A stretch of 64,000 bases of DNA, taken from positions 1 to 64,000 of the forward strand of contig NZ_JALMDK010000012.1 of the NCBI RefSeq assembly GCF_023094165.1, given 5' to 3'. Positions 51,986 to 60,668 of this stretch are shown piece by piece; the stretch's first letter is position 1; every line of letters begins with the position of its first letter. The translations under genes and the position numbers were made by a program. The notes below the pieces were generated by a model. That model saw nothing but the letters and a program-made list of their open reading frames with translations. It made no database searches and was not told where the DNA came from. The stretch is from Crossiella sp. S99.2. GTDB taxonomy: Bacteria; Actinomycetota; Actinomycetes; Mycobacteriales; Pseudonocardiaceae.

Positions 51986-52645
51986 ATGCGCTGGTTGCCG
52001 ATCGTGCTGGTGTGCGTGTTCGCGGGCGGGTGCGGCGCGTTCGGGACCCCGCCCCGACCGAGCACCGTGCCGCCGCCGACGAGGACCGTGGGCACCCCGC
52101 TGCCGGTGGAGATCACCGGTCCGCAGCCGGAGGTCCGCGGCTACGGCACCGACCACGAGACCGAACCGCCGCTCGCCCCCAGCGCTTCGCTGCTGGACCG
52201 GATGCTCGGGAATATTCGCCTCAGCACTCTGCGCTCGGCGGGCGCCCCCGGCACCATCACCGCCTCCTGCGAGGGCGATGTCATCCGCACCGAGCCGGGG
52301 GCCGTGACCCGCTGCACCGGCACGTACAACGGCGTCGCGGTGCCCTGGACGATCCGCGCCAACGCCCGCTCCGGCGGCCTGACCGAGTTCGTGTCGCTGC
52401 CGGAGCGGACCCTGCTGACCAACAAGGTCATCTACCAGGAGTTCTTCCAGCGCAACCAGCCCAGCGAGAACCTGCGCTGCCAGGCGATTCCCGAGGTCGT
52501 GCTCGTGCACAAGCCGATCCCGGGCTCGACCACGGAGATCGACACCGGGTTCCGCTGCCAGGTCCTCTACAGCGGTCAGGACGCGCGCGTGTGGACCGAG
52601 CAGCGGCTGTTCATGAACAGCATGGGCATGGTCTGGAAACCCTGA
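51986..52645 (+). CDS. Putative lipoprotein, unknown function
   Basis: A 219-residue secreted protein with lipobox FAGGC (Cys at residue 16), a Pro/Thr-rich linker and a domain with ASCEGDVIRTEPGAVTRCTGTYNG, which resembles DUF4333-type folds in mycobacterial and actinobacterial lipoproteins. Four further cysteines in the mature part could form disulfides. TACCCT lies 6 bases before ATG. Convergent with cvnD. Confidence 0.75.
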   Translation: MRWLPIVLVCVFAGGCGAFGTPPRPSTVPPPTRTVGTPLPVEITGPQPEVRGYGTDHETEPPLAPSASLLDRMLGNIRLSTLRSAGAPGTITASCEGDVIRTEPGAVTRCTGTYNGVAVPWTIRANARSGGLTEFVSLPERTLLTNKVIYQEFFQRNQPSENLRCQAIPEVVLVHKPIPGSTTEIDTGFRCQVLYSGQDARVWTEQRLFMNSMGMVWKP

Positions 52646-52665
52646 GCCGAACGAGGCCGGCCGCC

Positions 52666-53283
52666 TCAGCGCGCGTACTGGGCCTGATCGGTCTGCATCC
52701 GTCGCAACAGCACCTGCTCGATCAGCGAGACCAGCACGCCCTTGACCGAGGACCGCTGCCGCGCGTCGCAGCTGACGATCGGCACGGTCTCGTCGATACC
52801 GAGGGCCTCCCGCACCTCGTCCATGGCGAAGCGCTGCGCGCCTTCGAACTCGTTGACCGCGAGCAGGAACGGGACGTCCTTCTCCTCGAAGTAGTCCACC
52901 GCCGGGTAGCAGTCCTCGATGCGTTCGGTGTCGGCCAGGATCACCCCGCCCAGCGCGCCCTCCACCAGGTCGTCCCACAGGAAGGAGAAGCGTTCCTGGC
53001 CAGGGGTGCCGAACAGGTAGAGCACCAGGCTGCGGTCCAGCGAGATGCGGCCGAAGTCGAAGGCGACGGTGGTGGTGGTCTTGTCCGGCCTGCCGGTGGA
53101 GTCGTCGACGCCGACCGACACCTCGGTCATGGCCGCCTCGGTCACCAGGGGTTCGATCTCGGAGATCGCGCCGATGAACGTCGTCTTGCCGACACCGAAG
53201 CCGCCACTGACGATGATCTTCACCGCGGACGGGATGGCGGTGGAGGACAACCCGTCGTGGTCAGAGTGCCCTGACAAGGTCAC
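52666..53283 (-). CDS. cvnD: Conservon Ras-like GTPase CvnD
   Basis: A 205-residue small GTPase of the MglA/Ras-like actinobacterial type. Walker A GGFGVGKTTF (residue ~27), switch region TTTTVAFDFGRI, and FGTPGQERFSFLWDDLVEG; VNEFEGAQ in place of NKxD. It ends the cvnA-B-C-D operon; such conservons link membrane sensing to GTPase output. GTG start overlaps the cvnC end by 23 bases. Confidence 0.94.
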   Translation of the reverse strand: MTLSGHSDHDGLSSTAIPSAVKIIVSGGFGVGKTTFIGAISEIEPLVTEAAMTEVSVGVDDSTGRPDKTTTTVAFDFGRISLDRSLVLYLFGTPGQERFSFLWDDLVEGALGGVILADTERIEDCYPAVDYFEEKDVPFLLAVNEFEGAQRFAMDEVREALGIDETVPIVSCDARQRSSVKGVLVSLIEQVLLRRMQTDQAQYAR

Positions 53284-53710
53284 GGATCCTTTCGATGACG
53301 TGGACCGGCAGGTCGGCGCGTTCCTTCAAGGACAGCAGGCCGCCGGTGACGAGGTCGGCGATGAGCACCTGGGCCACCCCGACCGGCACGGTGAGCAGTG
53401 CGGCGATCTCGGCGACCGAGCGCGGAGTCTGGCACAGCTCGATGATCCGCCGCCGCTCGAAGGCCAGTGGCGCGGACAGCGCCGCGGGCGCCGCGCCCAC
53501 CATGGTGTCCACCCGCAGCCCGTCGTGCAGCGGCCGGGTGCGACCGCCGGTGACGATGAACGGCCGGACGAAGGTGTCCTCCACGGCCGAGTCCGCCCGC
53601 ACCGGCGGGGGCTGGTTCTGCGGCTGGTCACCGTGGATCGGATCGAACCAGGACCGCGGCTGGGCGGCCGGGATCATCCGTGGATCGGGCAGGCGGGGCG
53701 CGTCGCTCAT
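53261..53710 (-). CDS. cvnC: Conservon DUF742 protein CvnC
   Basis: A 149-residue DUF742 protein: an unstructured Pro/Gln-rich N-terminus, then VRPFIVTGGRTRPLHDGLRVDTMV and a winged-helix-like C-terminal domain (RSVAEIAALLTVPVGVAQVLIADLVTGGLLSL). Part of the cvnABCD cluster. ATG 53710 overlaps the cvnB stop; a longer start is less likely. Confidence 0.93.
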   Translation of the reverse strand: MSDAPRLPDPRMIPAAQPRSWFDPIHGDQPQNQPPPVRADSAVEDTFVRPFIVTGGRTRPLHDGLRVDTMVGAAPAALSAPLAFERRRIIELCQTPRSVAEIAALLTVPVGVAQVLIADLVTGGLLSLKERADLPVHVIERIRDLVRAL

Positions 53711-54132
53711 TCCGGCAGGAACCTCCGCAACTCCGAGATCAGCATCGGGGTGAGCATGCCGCCCGCCCGTTCGGCCAGCACCGCGATCTCGTAGCCGATC
53801 AGGCCGACATCGCAGTTCGCCTCGGCCAGCACCCCGACACAGCTGCCGTCGGCGATGGCCGAGACCAGCAGGAAGCCCCGCTCCATCTCGATCATGATGA
53901 GCTTGAGCCCGTCGAAGTCGTAGCTCCGCGACGCGCTGCGGGCCAGGCTGGTCAGCCCGGACACCAGTGCGGCCAGCCGGTCCGCGGAGTTGCGGTCCAG
54001 GCCGTTGGACATCGCGATCAGCAGACCGTCGGAGGACACGCACACCGCGTCGCGCACACCGTCGGTGTCGCGGACGAAGTTGACGAGCAGCCAGTTGAAC
54101 GTATTCCCGTTCGGGTGCAGTTCAACGGTCAC
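53707..54132 (-). CDS. cvnB: Conservon roadblock/LC7 protein CvnB
   Basis: A 141-residue roadblock/LC7-fold protein (FNWLLVNFVRDTDGVRDAVCVSSDGLLIAMS opening) that regulates small GTPases such as CvnD by dimerising. GTG 54132 overlaps the cvnA stop by 4 bases. Confidence 0.94.
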   Translation of the reverse strand: MTVELHPNGNTFNWLLVNFVRDTDGVRDAVCVSSDGLLIAMSNGLDRNSADRLAALVSGLTSLARSASRSYDFDGLKLIMIEMERGFLLVSAIADGSCVGVLAEANCDVGLIGYEIAVLAERAGGMLTPMLISELRRFLPE

Positions 54133-56777
54133 CGGGGGTCCTCCTCGGAGGGTCGGGGGTGGGCCGGGGACGTGCGCGCCCCCGGCTCGGCGGACAGCTC
54201 CGCCTCGAACAGACCGCGCTGCCCGCGCCGGTGCCCGTTGCGGAAGGAGGACAGCATCGAGCGCACGTCGTCCGGGTCACGTGTGTCCACCGGCGGCCGG
54301 TCCTCGGCGGGGCGGGGGCGGCTCGCCGGTTCGGGGCGAGCGGGTGCGCGGTTCTTGGGGACGCGCTTGAGCAGGCCGTTCTTGGTGCGTGCGCCCGGGG
54401 TGGCTTCGGGGCGCGCGGGGGCTCCGGTGGGCGCGGTGGCGCTTGCCGGGGCTGGGGCCTCGGCGGGTCCTGGTGCCGTGGGTCCGGGTGCCGCGGGCGG
54501 CGGTGTCGTGCGTGGCGGCGTCGCGTCCGCGACGGGCGGCTGCGGAGCCGGTGTCGCGGCGGTACGTCCGAAGGTCGCGGGGGATTCGGACAGGCCGGTG
54601 GCGGGAGTCGCTCCGGTCGGCGCCGGTGCGGCACGGTGCGGCGCGGGTGCCGCACCGGCCTGCCGCGCGGCGGCCGGGGGCGGGCCCGACACCGGTGCCG
54701 TGGACTGCCGCGACTGCTGCGCTGGCACGTTCGCCCGGCTCCCCGCGGCGACGGCAGGCTGGCTCGCCTGCGCCTGTGGTTCGGCGGACGGTGGCTGTTT
54801 CGTCGAGGGATCCGCGATCAGCGTGCCCGGCAAGGTGATCCGGGCCGTGATGCCGGTCGCCGGCGACTCCGCCAGCTCCACCGTCGCGGACAACCGCTGC
54901 GCCAGCCGGCCCACCACGTAGTGCCCGAGGAACCGGGTCGGCGCCACCAGGAAGTTCTCCTCGCCGCGCAACCGGGCGTTCGCCCTGGCCAGCGCGTCAG
55001 CCGGCATGCCGACCCCGTGGTCGATGATCGCCAGCAGGTACTGCGAGCCGACCCGCCGCCCGTAGATCTCGACCTCCAGGTCCGGCGGTGAGAAGGACAG
55101 TCCGTTCTCGATCAGCTCGGCCAGCAGGTGCGCCACCTCGGTCACCACCGAGCCGGTGAGGTGCACGTCGTCCATCCGCCGCAGCACCACCCGGCGGTAG
55201 TCCTCCACCTCCGACAGCGCGGCGCGGATGACATCGGTGATCGGCAGCGGCGCGGCCCAGCGCCGCGGGTTGGACTCGCCGACCAGCACCAGCAGGCTCT
55301 CCGCGTTGCGGCGCATCCGGGTGGCCAGGTGGTCCAGCTCGAACAGGTTGGCCAGCGTGGTCGGGTTCAGCTCCTCCTGCTCGAACTCGCTGATGAAGCC
55401 GAGCTGGCGGCGTACCAGGTTCTGGTTGCGGCGGCCCAGGTTGGCCAGCGACTCGCTGGTGTTGCGGCGCAGCACGGCCTGCTCGGAGGCCAGCGAGAAC
55501 GCGGTGTTCTGCACCCGGTCCAGGGCCGCGGCCACCGAGCGGATCTCGGTGCTGGACCGGTCCGGGGTGCGCACCGGCGGCGGAGGTTCGGCGTGCTCGC
55601 CGCCGCCCTCGCCGGTGACCGCCTGCACCCGGTCCACCGCCTCGGGCAGCCGGTGCCGGGCCATGTCGTCGGCCTCGGTCACCAGTCCGGCCAGCGGGCC
55701 GATGATCGACCGGGTGGCGCCGATGACCAGTGCCACCTCGACCGCGATGGCCAGCGCGGCCAGCGCCAGGTACCCCAGCAACTGCCAGGTCGCGTTGTTC
55801 TGCAGACCGGCCGCCACACCGCGGATGTCATCACCCACGGCCTGCTGCACGGCCCGCATGTCGTCGACCAGCCTGGTCATCGTGTTCCACCAGGCCTGTG
55901 CGTCCACCTTGCTGGGCAACGCCCCCGCCGACCCGCTGATCGCGACGCCCTCGTAGCCCGCGGCCTCGGTGGCCGGACCGGAGCGCATCGCTTCATCCAG
56001 CTTGCTGCGCTGGTCCTGGGTCGCGGCGCGGCCGAAGGCGGACAACGCGTTCTGCTTGCTCGCCCGGATCTCGCTGAAGTGCACGTACTCCTGCTGCTGG
56101 CGGAACTTGTTCGCGGCGAAGACACCGTTGAGGAATCCGCGTTCCTGCGCGGTGGCCTCCTTGGCCTCGCCCAGCGCGGTCAGCGCCAGCACCCCGCGCC
56201 GGATCACCGGGTCGGCCGACTCGCTCAGGCCCAGCTCGGTGTGCGTGAGGGTGGTGATGTTGTCGGTGTAGTAGTTGAAGGTGGTGTCCCGCTCGGCCCG
56301 GCCGCCGTCCACCGTGCCGCGCACCTGCGCCACCCCGGCCAGCCTGCTCAGCGCGGCGCGCAGTTCGCCCGCGCCGCTCAGCGCGGCGTCGGAGTTGAGC
56401 CGGTTCAACCGGTTGAGCACCTCGTCGGTGCGCCCGCGCTGGGTGTCGACCTGGGACCGGTAGCGGGTGTCGCCGCCGAGCAGACCGTTGGTCATGCCGC
56501 GTTCGCGCTGGAGTTCGTGGATGAGGTCCTGCACGCCGAGCGCGAGCGAGACGGACTCGGCGGTCTGGGTCGCCTGCCGCTGCCGCTGCACCACGTCCAG
56601 CACGATGATCACCAGCAGGGCCAGCACGATCGCCAGGGACACGGTGAGGATGCGGGCCAGCTTGGCCCGGATCGAGCGCGGCCGGACCAGCGAGGTGGCC
56701 AGCGTCGCGAACCGGGACTGTTCTGTCTGCGTCTGCTCGTCCTGCGGTGCGGTGATCGAGCGATGACGAGCGCCCAC
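54129..56777 (-). CDS. cvnA: Conservon sensor kinase CvnA with NIT domain
   Basis: An 882-residue membrane sensor. First membrane helix near residues 40-65 (LARILTVSLAIVLALLVIIVLDVV); a periplasmic NIT (nitrate/nitrite-sensing) domain with QRERGMTNGLLGG; second helix near residue 330 followed by HAMP-like stretch; a kinase region without an obvious phospho-His (NTSESLANLGRRNQNLVRRQL) and HATPase motifs (ELIENGLSFSPPD, DHGVGMP). About 240 C-terminal residues are Ala/Pro-rich. GTG 56777 and TTG 56780 are both close to GGAGG. Divergent from the nitrate locus. Confidence 0.93.
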   Translation of the reverse strand: MGARHRSITAPQDEQTQTEQSRFATLATSLVRPRSIRAKLARILTVSLAIVLALLVIIVLDVVQRQRQATQTAESVSLALGVQDLIHELQRERGMTNGLLGGDTRYRSQVDTQRGRTDEVLNRLNRLNSDAALSGAGELRAALSRLAGVAQVRGTVDGGRAERDTTFNYYTDNITTLTHTELGLSESADPVIRRGVLALTALGEAKEATAQERGFLNGVFAANKFRQQQEYVHFSEIRASKQNALSAFGRAATQDQRSKLDEAMRSGPATEAAGYEGVAISGSAGALPSKVDAQAWWNTMTRLVDDMRAVQQAVGDDIRGVAAGLQNNATWQLLGYLALAALAIAVEVALVIGATRSIIGPLAGLVTEADDMARHRLPEAVDRVQAVTGEGGGEHAEPPPPVRTPDRSSTEIRSVAAALDRVQNTAFSLASEQAVLRRNTSESLANLGRRNQNLVRRQLGFISEFEQEELNPTTLANLFELDHLATRMRRNAESLLVLVGESNPRRWAAPLPITDVIRAALSEVEDYRRVVLRRMDDVHLTGSVVTEVAHLLAELIENGLSFSPPDLEVEIYGRRVGSQYLLAIIDHGVGMPADALARANARLRGEENFLVAPTRFLGHYVVGRLAQRLSATVELAESPATGITARITLPGTLIADPSTKQPPSAEPQAQASQPAVAAGSRANVPAQQSRQSTAPVSGPPPAAARQAGAAPAPHRAAPAPTGATPATGLSESPATFGRTAATPAPQPPVADATPPRTTPPPAAPGPTAPGPAEAPAPASATAPTGAPARPEATPGARTKNGLLKRVPKNRAPARPEPASRPRPAEDRPPVDTRDPDDVRSMLSSFRNGHRRGQRGLFEAELSAEPGARTSPAHPRPSEEDPR

Positions 56778-57195
56778 CAAACCTCCGGTCCATGGAATTC
56801 GACAGGCCGTTTCGCTCGAGCCATTCGCGTGCGGGCCGCCTGCACGTTCTCAGTTCCAGTGAACCGCGACAATACGACAACCGGGTGAACTTCCGATGTT
56901 GTCACCAAGCGTGACGGAAAACTACTGACTCGCTGGTCAGTGGCGCGGCATAAGTCGCTTCTATGCGGTTTGACCTGCCGCTATGGTCGCCTGAAAACCC
57001 ATCCTACGGGTGTTACGTGATGCCCGTCCTGGTTATACAGTGATTTCTTTAGGGTAACGGAGTTCGATTTGCCCACTTGATGGGCATCTTTGTGGGTCGA
57101 CACGTCTTTCTGCTATGAAACTCACCGGTTCGATTGCGCCTGGGGGATCGTCGGAATTCCCCGCGCCCCGCGCTCGTGGCCTGGAGGGGACAGCG
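56778..57195. other. Intergenic region between cvnA and the nitrate reductase component
   Basis: About 418 bases, relatively AT-rich for this window. It carries the GlnR-like box at 57043-57058 and the promoters of the two divergent operons. No gene is seen. Confidence 0.65.
57043..57058 (-). promoter_or_regulatory. GlnR-like box upstream of nitrate genes
   Basis: On the minus strand: GTTAC, six bases, GAAAT (57043-57058), then six more bases and ATAAC. This is the GTnAC-n6-GAAAC spacing of actinobacterial GlnR sites. Confidence 0.6.
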
Positions 57196-59109
57196 ATGAG
57201 TCCGCGGCAGGTGGTCGTCGTCGGCTACGGCATGGCCGGGGCCCGGCTCGCCGAACTCATCCGCCGCCGCGAACCCGACCCGGCCCGGATCGCGCTGACC
57301 GTGATCGGCGCCGAACCCGAACCCGCCTACAACCGGGTGCTGCTGTCCGGTGTGCTCGCCGGCCAACTGCCGCCCGTGGCGGTTCAACTGCACGAACCCG
57401 ACTGGGCGGACCAGTCGGGCGTCGACCTGCGGCGCGCGGTCAGCGTCACCGCCGTGGACCGCGACAGCCGGATGCTCACCCTCTCCGACGGCGACCGGCT
57501 GCACTACGACGCCCTCATCCTGGCCACCGGCGCCCGCCCCTGGCTGCCGCCGACCCCGGGTCTGTGCGCCGCGGACGGCGCTCCGGCCCCCGGGGTTCGC
57601 GTGTTCCGCACCCTCGCCGACTGCGCTCAAATCCTTGAAGTGGCCCGCCCCGGCGCCCCCGTGGCCATCCTCGGCGGCGGCCTGCTCGGCCTGGAGGCCG
57701 CCCGTGGCCTGGCCGGCCGGGGAAGCCTGGTCACGGTGGTGCACCCGGTCGGCCACCTGATGGAACGCCAGCTGGACGCGACCGCGGGCGCCATCCTGGC
57801 CGAGGTGCTGGCCGAACTCGGCATCGAGTTCCGCCTGGGCGTCACCGCCACCGGCTACCGCCCCGGCGACGGCCTGGCCCTCTCCGACGGCAGCCAGGTC
57901 CCCGCCGACCTGGTCGTGGTCGCCGCCGGCGCCACCCCGGACACCACCCTGGCCGAGGCCGCGGGCCTGACCGTGGACCGCGGCGTCCGGGTCGACGACG
58001 CCCTGCGCACCAGCGACCCGCGCATCCACGCCCTGGGCGACTGCGCCAGCCACCCGGGCGCCCAGGGCGGTTTCGTGCAGTCGGCCTGGGAACAGGCCGA
58101 GATCCTGGCCGACCTGCTCACCGGCGCCGACCCGGCGGCCCGCTACCACGGCACCCCCGCGGTGACCCGCCTGAAGATCCGCGACGTCGACCTGGCCACC
58201 CTGGGCGAGGCCCACCTCGACCGCACCGACCCAGGAGTCGAGATCCTCCGCCTGGAGGACTCCACCCGAGGCCGCTACGCCAAGCTCGTCCTCCGCGGCG
58301 ACCAGATCGCCGGCGCCATCATGCTCGGCGCCCCGGACGCCGCCGCCCGCATCACCCAGCTCTACGACCGCGGCGCCCCAGCCCCCACCGACCGTCTGGC
58401 CCTGTTGCTGGGCCGCGCCCTGCCCACCGGCGCCGAGCCCGCCGGCAACCCGGCCGACCTGCCGGACGCCGCGATCATCTGCCGCTGCAACACCGTCACC
58501 AAGGCCACGCTGACCCAGGCTTGGCACAACGGCGCCCACCAACCCGCCGACCTGGCCCGCGTCACCCGCGCCACCACCGGCTGCGGCAGCTGCCGGGAAA
58601 CAGTCAAGGCCCTGGCCGCCAGGCTGGCCGAATCAGCGGCCACCGCGGCCCAGCCCGCCACCAGGGCCCAGACCCCGACCATGAAGCCCGCCGCACCCAC
58701 GCCTGCGGCGCTCGCGCCCGTGCCCGCCGTGCCACCGCTGCCCGCGTCTGTGCCCGTCACGCCATCGGCTGCCACGTCCGGAGCCGCCGTGCCCATGGCT
58801 GACACGCCACCGTCCGCCGCGCCCGCAGCCGCCACGCCACCGCCCGCCACATCTGGGCCCGCCGCGTCACCGCCGACCACGCCCGTCCCGCCGACCGCCG
58901 TGCCGGAGCAGCCGGTCAGGCCGCAGCCCACGGTCGTGCCAGCCCAGGGCGCCGCGCCTCTCGGCGCTGCCCCGGCCACCACGGCCGCGCCCAACGGGAC
59001 CGCGGCGCGTGCCGGCGTCACCGCGTCCGCCGAGACCACCACATCGGGGACATCTGCCGCACCCACGGCTGTCCCCGAGCCCGGAGCCGTTGCCGCCCAA
59101 CGGTCCTGA
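57196..59109 (+). CDS. NAD(P)H nitrate reductase electron-transfer subunit (FAD/BFD), with Ala-Pro-Thr tail
   Basis: A 637-residue protein. Residues ~1-300 form an FAD/NAD(P)-binding oxidoreductase (VVVVGYGMAGARLAELI; VAILGGGLLGLEAARGLA; HALGDCASH), then a small dimer-type domain, and a BFD-like [2Fe-2S] domain with C429-x-C431 and C463-x2-C466 (CRCNT and GCGSC). It resembles NasB/NasC or the front of NirB and would pass electrons from NADH to nitrate reductase. The last ~150 residues are an unusual Ala/Pro/Thr/Ser-rich, charge-poor tail. ATG follows GGAGGGG; narK lies 4 bases after the stop. Confidence 0.88.
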   Translation: MSPRQVVVVGYGMAGARLAELIRRREPDPARIALTVIGAEPEPAYNRVLLSGVLAGQLPPVAVQLHEPDWADQSGVDLRRAVSVTAVDRDSRMLTLSDGDRLHYDALILATGARPWLPPTPGLCAADGAPAPGVRVFRTLADCAQILEVARPGAPVAILGGGLLGLEAARGLAGRGSLVTVVHPVGHLMERQLDATAGAILAEVLAELGIEFRLGVTATGYRPGDGLALSDGSQVPADLVVVAAGATPDTTLAEAAGLTVDRGVRVDDALRTSDPRIHALGDCASHPGAQGGFVQSAWEQAEILADLLTGADPAARYHGTPAVTRLKIRDVDLATLGEAHLDRTDPGVEILRLEDSTRGRYAKLVLRGDQIAGAIMLGAPDAAARITQLYDRGAPAPTDRLALLLGRALPTGAEPAGNPADLPDAAIICRCNTVTKATLTQAWHNGAHQPADLARVTRATTGCGSCRETVKALAARLAESAATAAQPATRAQTPTMKPAAPTPAALAPVPAVPPLPASVPVTPSAATSGAAVPMADTPPSAAPAAATPPPATSGPAASPPTTPVPPTAVPEQPVRPQPTVVPAQGAAPLGAAPATTAAPNGTAARAGVTASAETTTSGTSAAPTAVPEPGAVAAQRS

Positions 59110-59113
59110 CCCC

Positions 59114-60466
59114 ATGAGAGACAAGGCGGTTCCTTCGAACATGAGCGCGCAGACCACAGTTCGCCGCGGCCGGTGGATCGAGCACTGGGAGCCGGAGAAC
59201 CCGGAGTTCTGGGCGAGCACCGGTCGCCGGGTGGCCAACCGGAACCTGGTGTTCTCGATCCTGGCCGAGCACCTGGGTTTCTCGGTGTGGCTGTTGTGGA
59301 GCACGGTGACCGTGTTCCTGCCGGCAGCGGGGTTCGCCTTCTCCGTCGACCAGCTTTTCTGGCTGGTCGCGCTACCCAATCTGATCGGCTCCGTGCTGCG
59401 CCTGCCCTACACGTTCGCGGTCGCCACCTTCGGCGGTCGGATGTGGACGGTCATCAGCGCGGCCCTGCTGCTGGTGCCCACCGGGATGCTCGCGTGGTGT
59501 GTCTCCGATCCGTCGACGCCCTACTGGATGTTCGTGCTCGCGGCCTGCACCGCCGGTCTCGGCGGCGGTAACTTCGCTTCGTCGATGGCCAACATCTCCT
59601 TCTTCTTCCCGGACTCGCGCAAGGGATTCGCGCTCGGTCTCAACGCCGCGGGTGGCAACATCGGCGTGGCCGTGGTGCAGCTCGCGGTGCCGTTGGTGAT
59701 CTCGGCGGGCTCCGGGGTGCACCTGGCCTACGCCGGGCTGATGTGGATGCCGTTCGTGATCATCGCCGGCGTGTGCGCGCTGTTCTTCATGGACTCGCTC
59801 ACCGAGGCGCGCTCGGACTTCCGGTCCTACGCCGCCTCCACGCGTAATCGGCACACCTGGGTGATGTCCTTCCTCTACATCGGCACTTTCGGTTCCTTCA
59901 TCGGCTACTCGGCCGCGTTGCCGCTGCTGATCAACTCGACCTTCCCCGAGGCCAAGGCGGGCTACTTCGCCTTCCTCGGTGCCCTGGTCGGCTCGCTGTC
60001 CCGGCCGATCGGCGGCTGGCTCGCCGACCGGATAGGTGGCGGGCGGGTCACGTTGTGGACCTTCCTCGCCATGGGCGCCGGAGTGCTCGGGGTGGTGCTC
60101 GGCCTCGCTCAACACAACTTCTGGCTGTTCCTCGGCTCCTTCCTCTGGCTGTTCATCACCACCGGGGTCGGCAACGGCTCGACCTACCGCATGATCCCGG
60201 CGATCTTCAGTGCCCAGTTCGACGATCCGGCCACCGCGCGGCGGCAGGCGGCCGCGGTGATCGGCATCGCCGGCGCGGTCGGCGCCCTGGGCGGCTTCCT
60301 CATCACGCGCGCCTTCGCGATGTCGGTGACCGCCTACGGCTCCCTGGTGCCGGCGTTCCTGCTGTTCCTGGCGTTCTACGGCGTCTGCCTGGCGGTGACC
60401 TGGTGGTACTACCTGCGCCGCCGGGTGTTCGTCCGGGTGCCCAGCCTGGCCCACGCCGGGATCTGA
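59114..60466 (+). CDS. narK: Nitrate/nitrite transporter NarK family (MFS)
   Basis: A 450-residue MFS transporter of the NarK/NasA type with 12 membrane segments. The nitrate signatures are in AGLGGGNFASSMANISFFFPD and KGFALGLNAAGGNIGV (TM5) and VGNGSTYRMIP (TM11). ATG 59114 follows the previous stop directly, and ATG 59141 is a possible alternative. Supplies nitrate to the assimilatory reductase. A long nested hairpin follows. Confidence 0.94.
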   Translation: MRDKAVPSNMSAQTTVRRGRWIEHWEPENPEFWASTGRRVANRNLVFSILAEHLGFSVWLLWSTVTVFLPAAGFAFSVDQLFWLVALPNLIGSVLRLPYTFAVATFGGRMWTVISAALLLVPTGMLAWCVSDPSTPYWMFVLAACTAGLGGGNFASSMANISFFFPDSRKGFALGLNAAGGNIGVAVVQLAVPLVISAGSGVHLAYAGLMWMPFVIIAGVCALFFMDSLTEARSDFRSYAASTRNRHTWVMSFLYIGTFGSFIGYSAALPLLINSTFPEAKAGYFAFLGALVGSLSRPIGGWLADRIGGGRVTLWTFLAMGAGVLGVVLGLAQHNFWLFLGSFLWLFITTGVGNGSTYRMIPAIFSAQFDDPATARRQAAAVIGIAGAVGALGGFLITRAFAMSVTAYGSLVPAFLLFLAFYGVCLAVTWWYYLRRRVFVRVPSLAHAGI

Positions 60467-60499
60467 GCGCCAGCCCGTAGCCAGGACCTGTGCGTCCCT

Positions 60500-60546
60500 G
60501 AGACTCCCCGTCCCAGGGACTGCCAGTCCCAGGGACGGGGAGTCTC
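60500..60546 (+). terminator. Nested-hairpin terminator after narK
   Basis: Perfect 15-base outer arms (60500-60514 and 60532-60546) and inner 6-base arms around a GCC loop, with one A-A bulge pair between. Very stable and compact. Confidence 0.85.
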
Positions 60547-60619
60547 CCCCTCAGGACCGGCGCGCTGTTTCAGGATCGGCATACTGTCGGACCTTCTGTC
60601 TAGACTCCGCGAGGATGGC

Positions 60620-60635
60620 TCGAACGCTCGTTCGA
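60620..60635. promoter_or_regulatory. LexA (SOS) box of dinB
   Basis: TCGAACGCTCGTTCGA, a perfect palindrome with TCGAAC/GTTCGA half-sites of actinobacterial LexA. TAGACT at 60601-60606 is a plausible -10 element just upstream. Confidence 0.85.
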
Positions 60636-60668
60636 GGCCATGGATCGGAGCTGGTGAGGAGGTGCCGG

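Noticed and set aside
52646..52670. Terminator between the lipoprotein and cvnD
   Set aside because: Only a 5-base stem (GAGGC/GCCTC) overlapping a stop codon; too weak to claim.
57140..57170. Possible tRNA T-arm (GGTTCGATT)
   Set aside because: No complementary stem or acceptor ends; no clover-leaf can be drawn.
57115..57195. Earlier start of the nitrate reductase component
   Set aside because: Would skip the GGAGGGG site before ATG 57196 and add residues outside the FAD motif.
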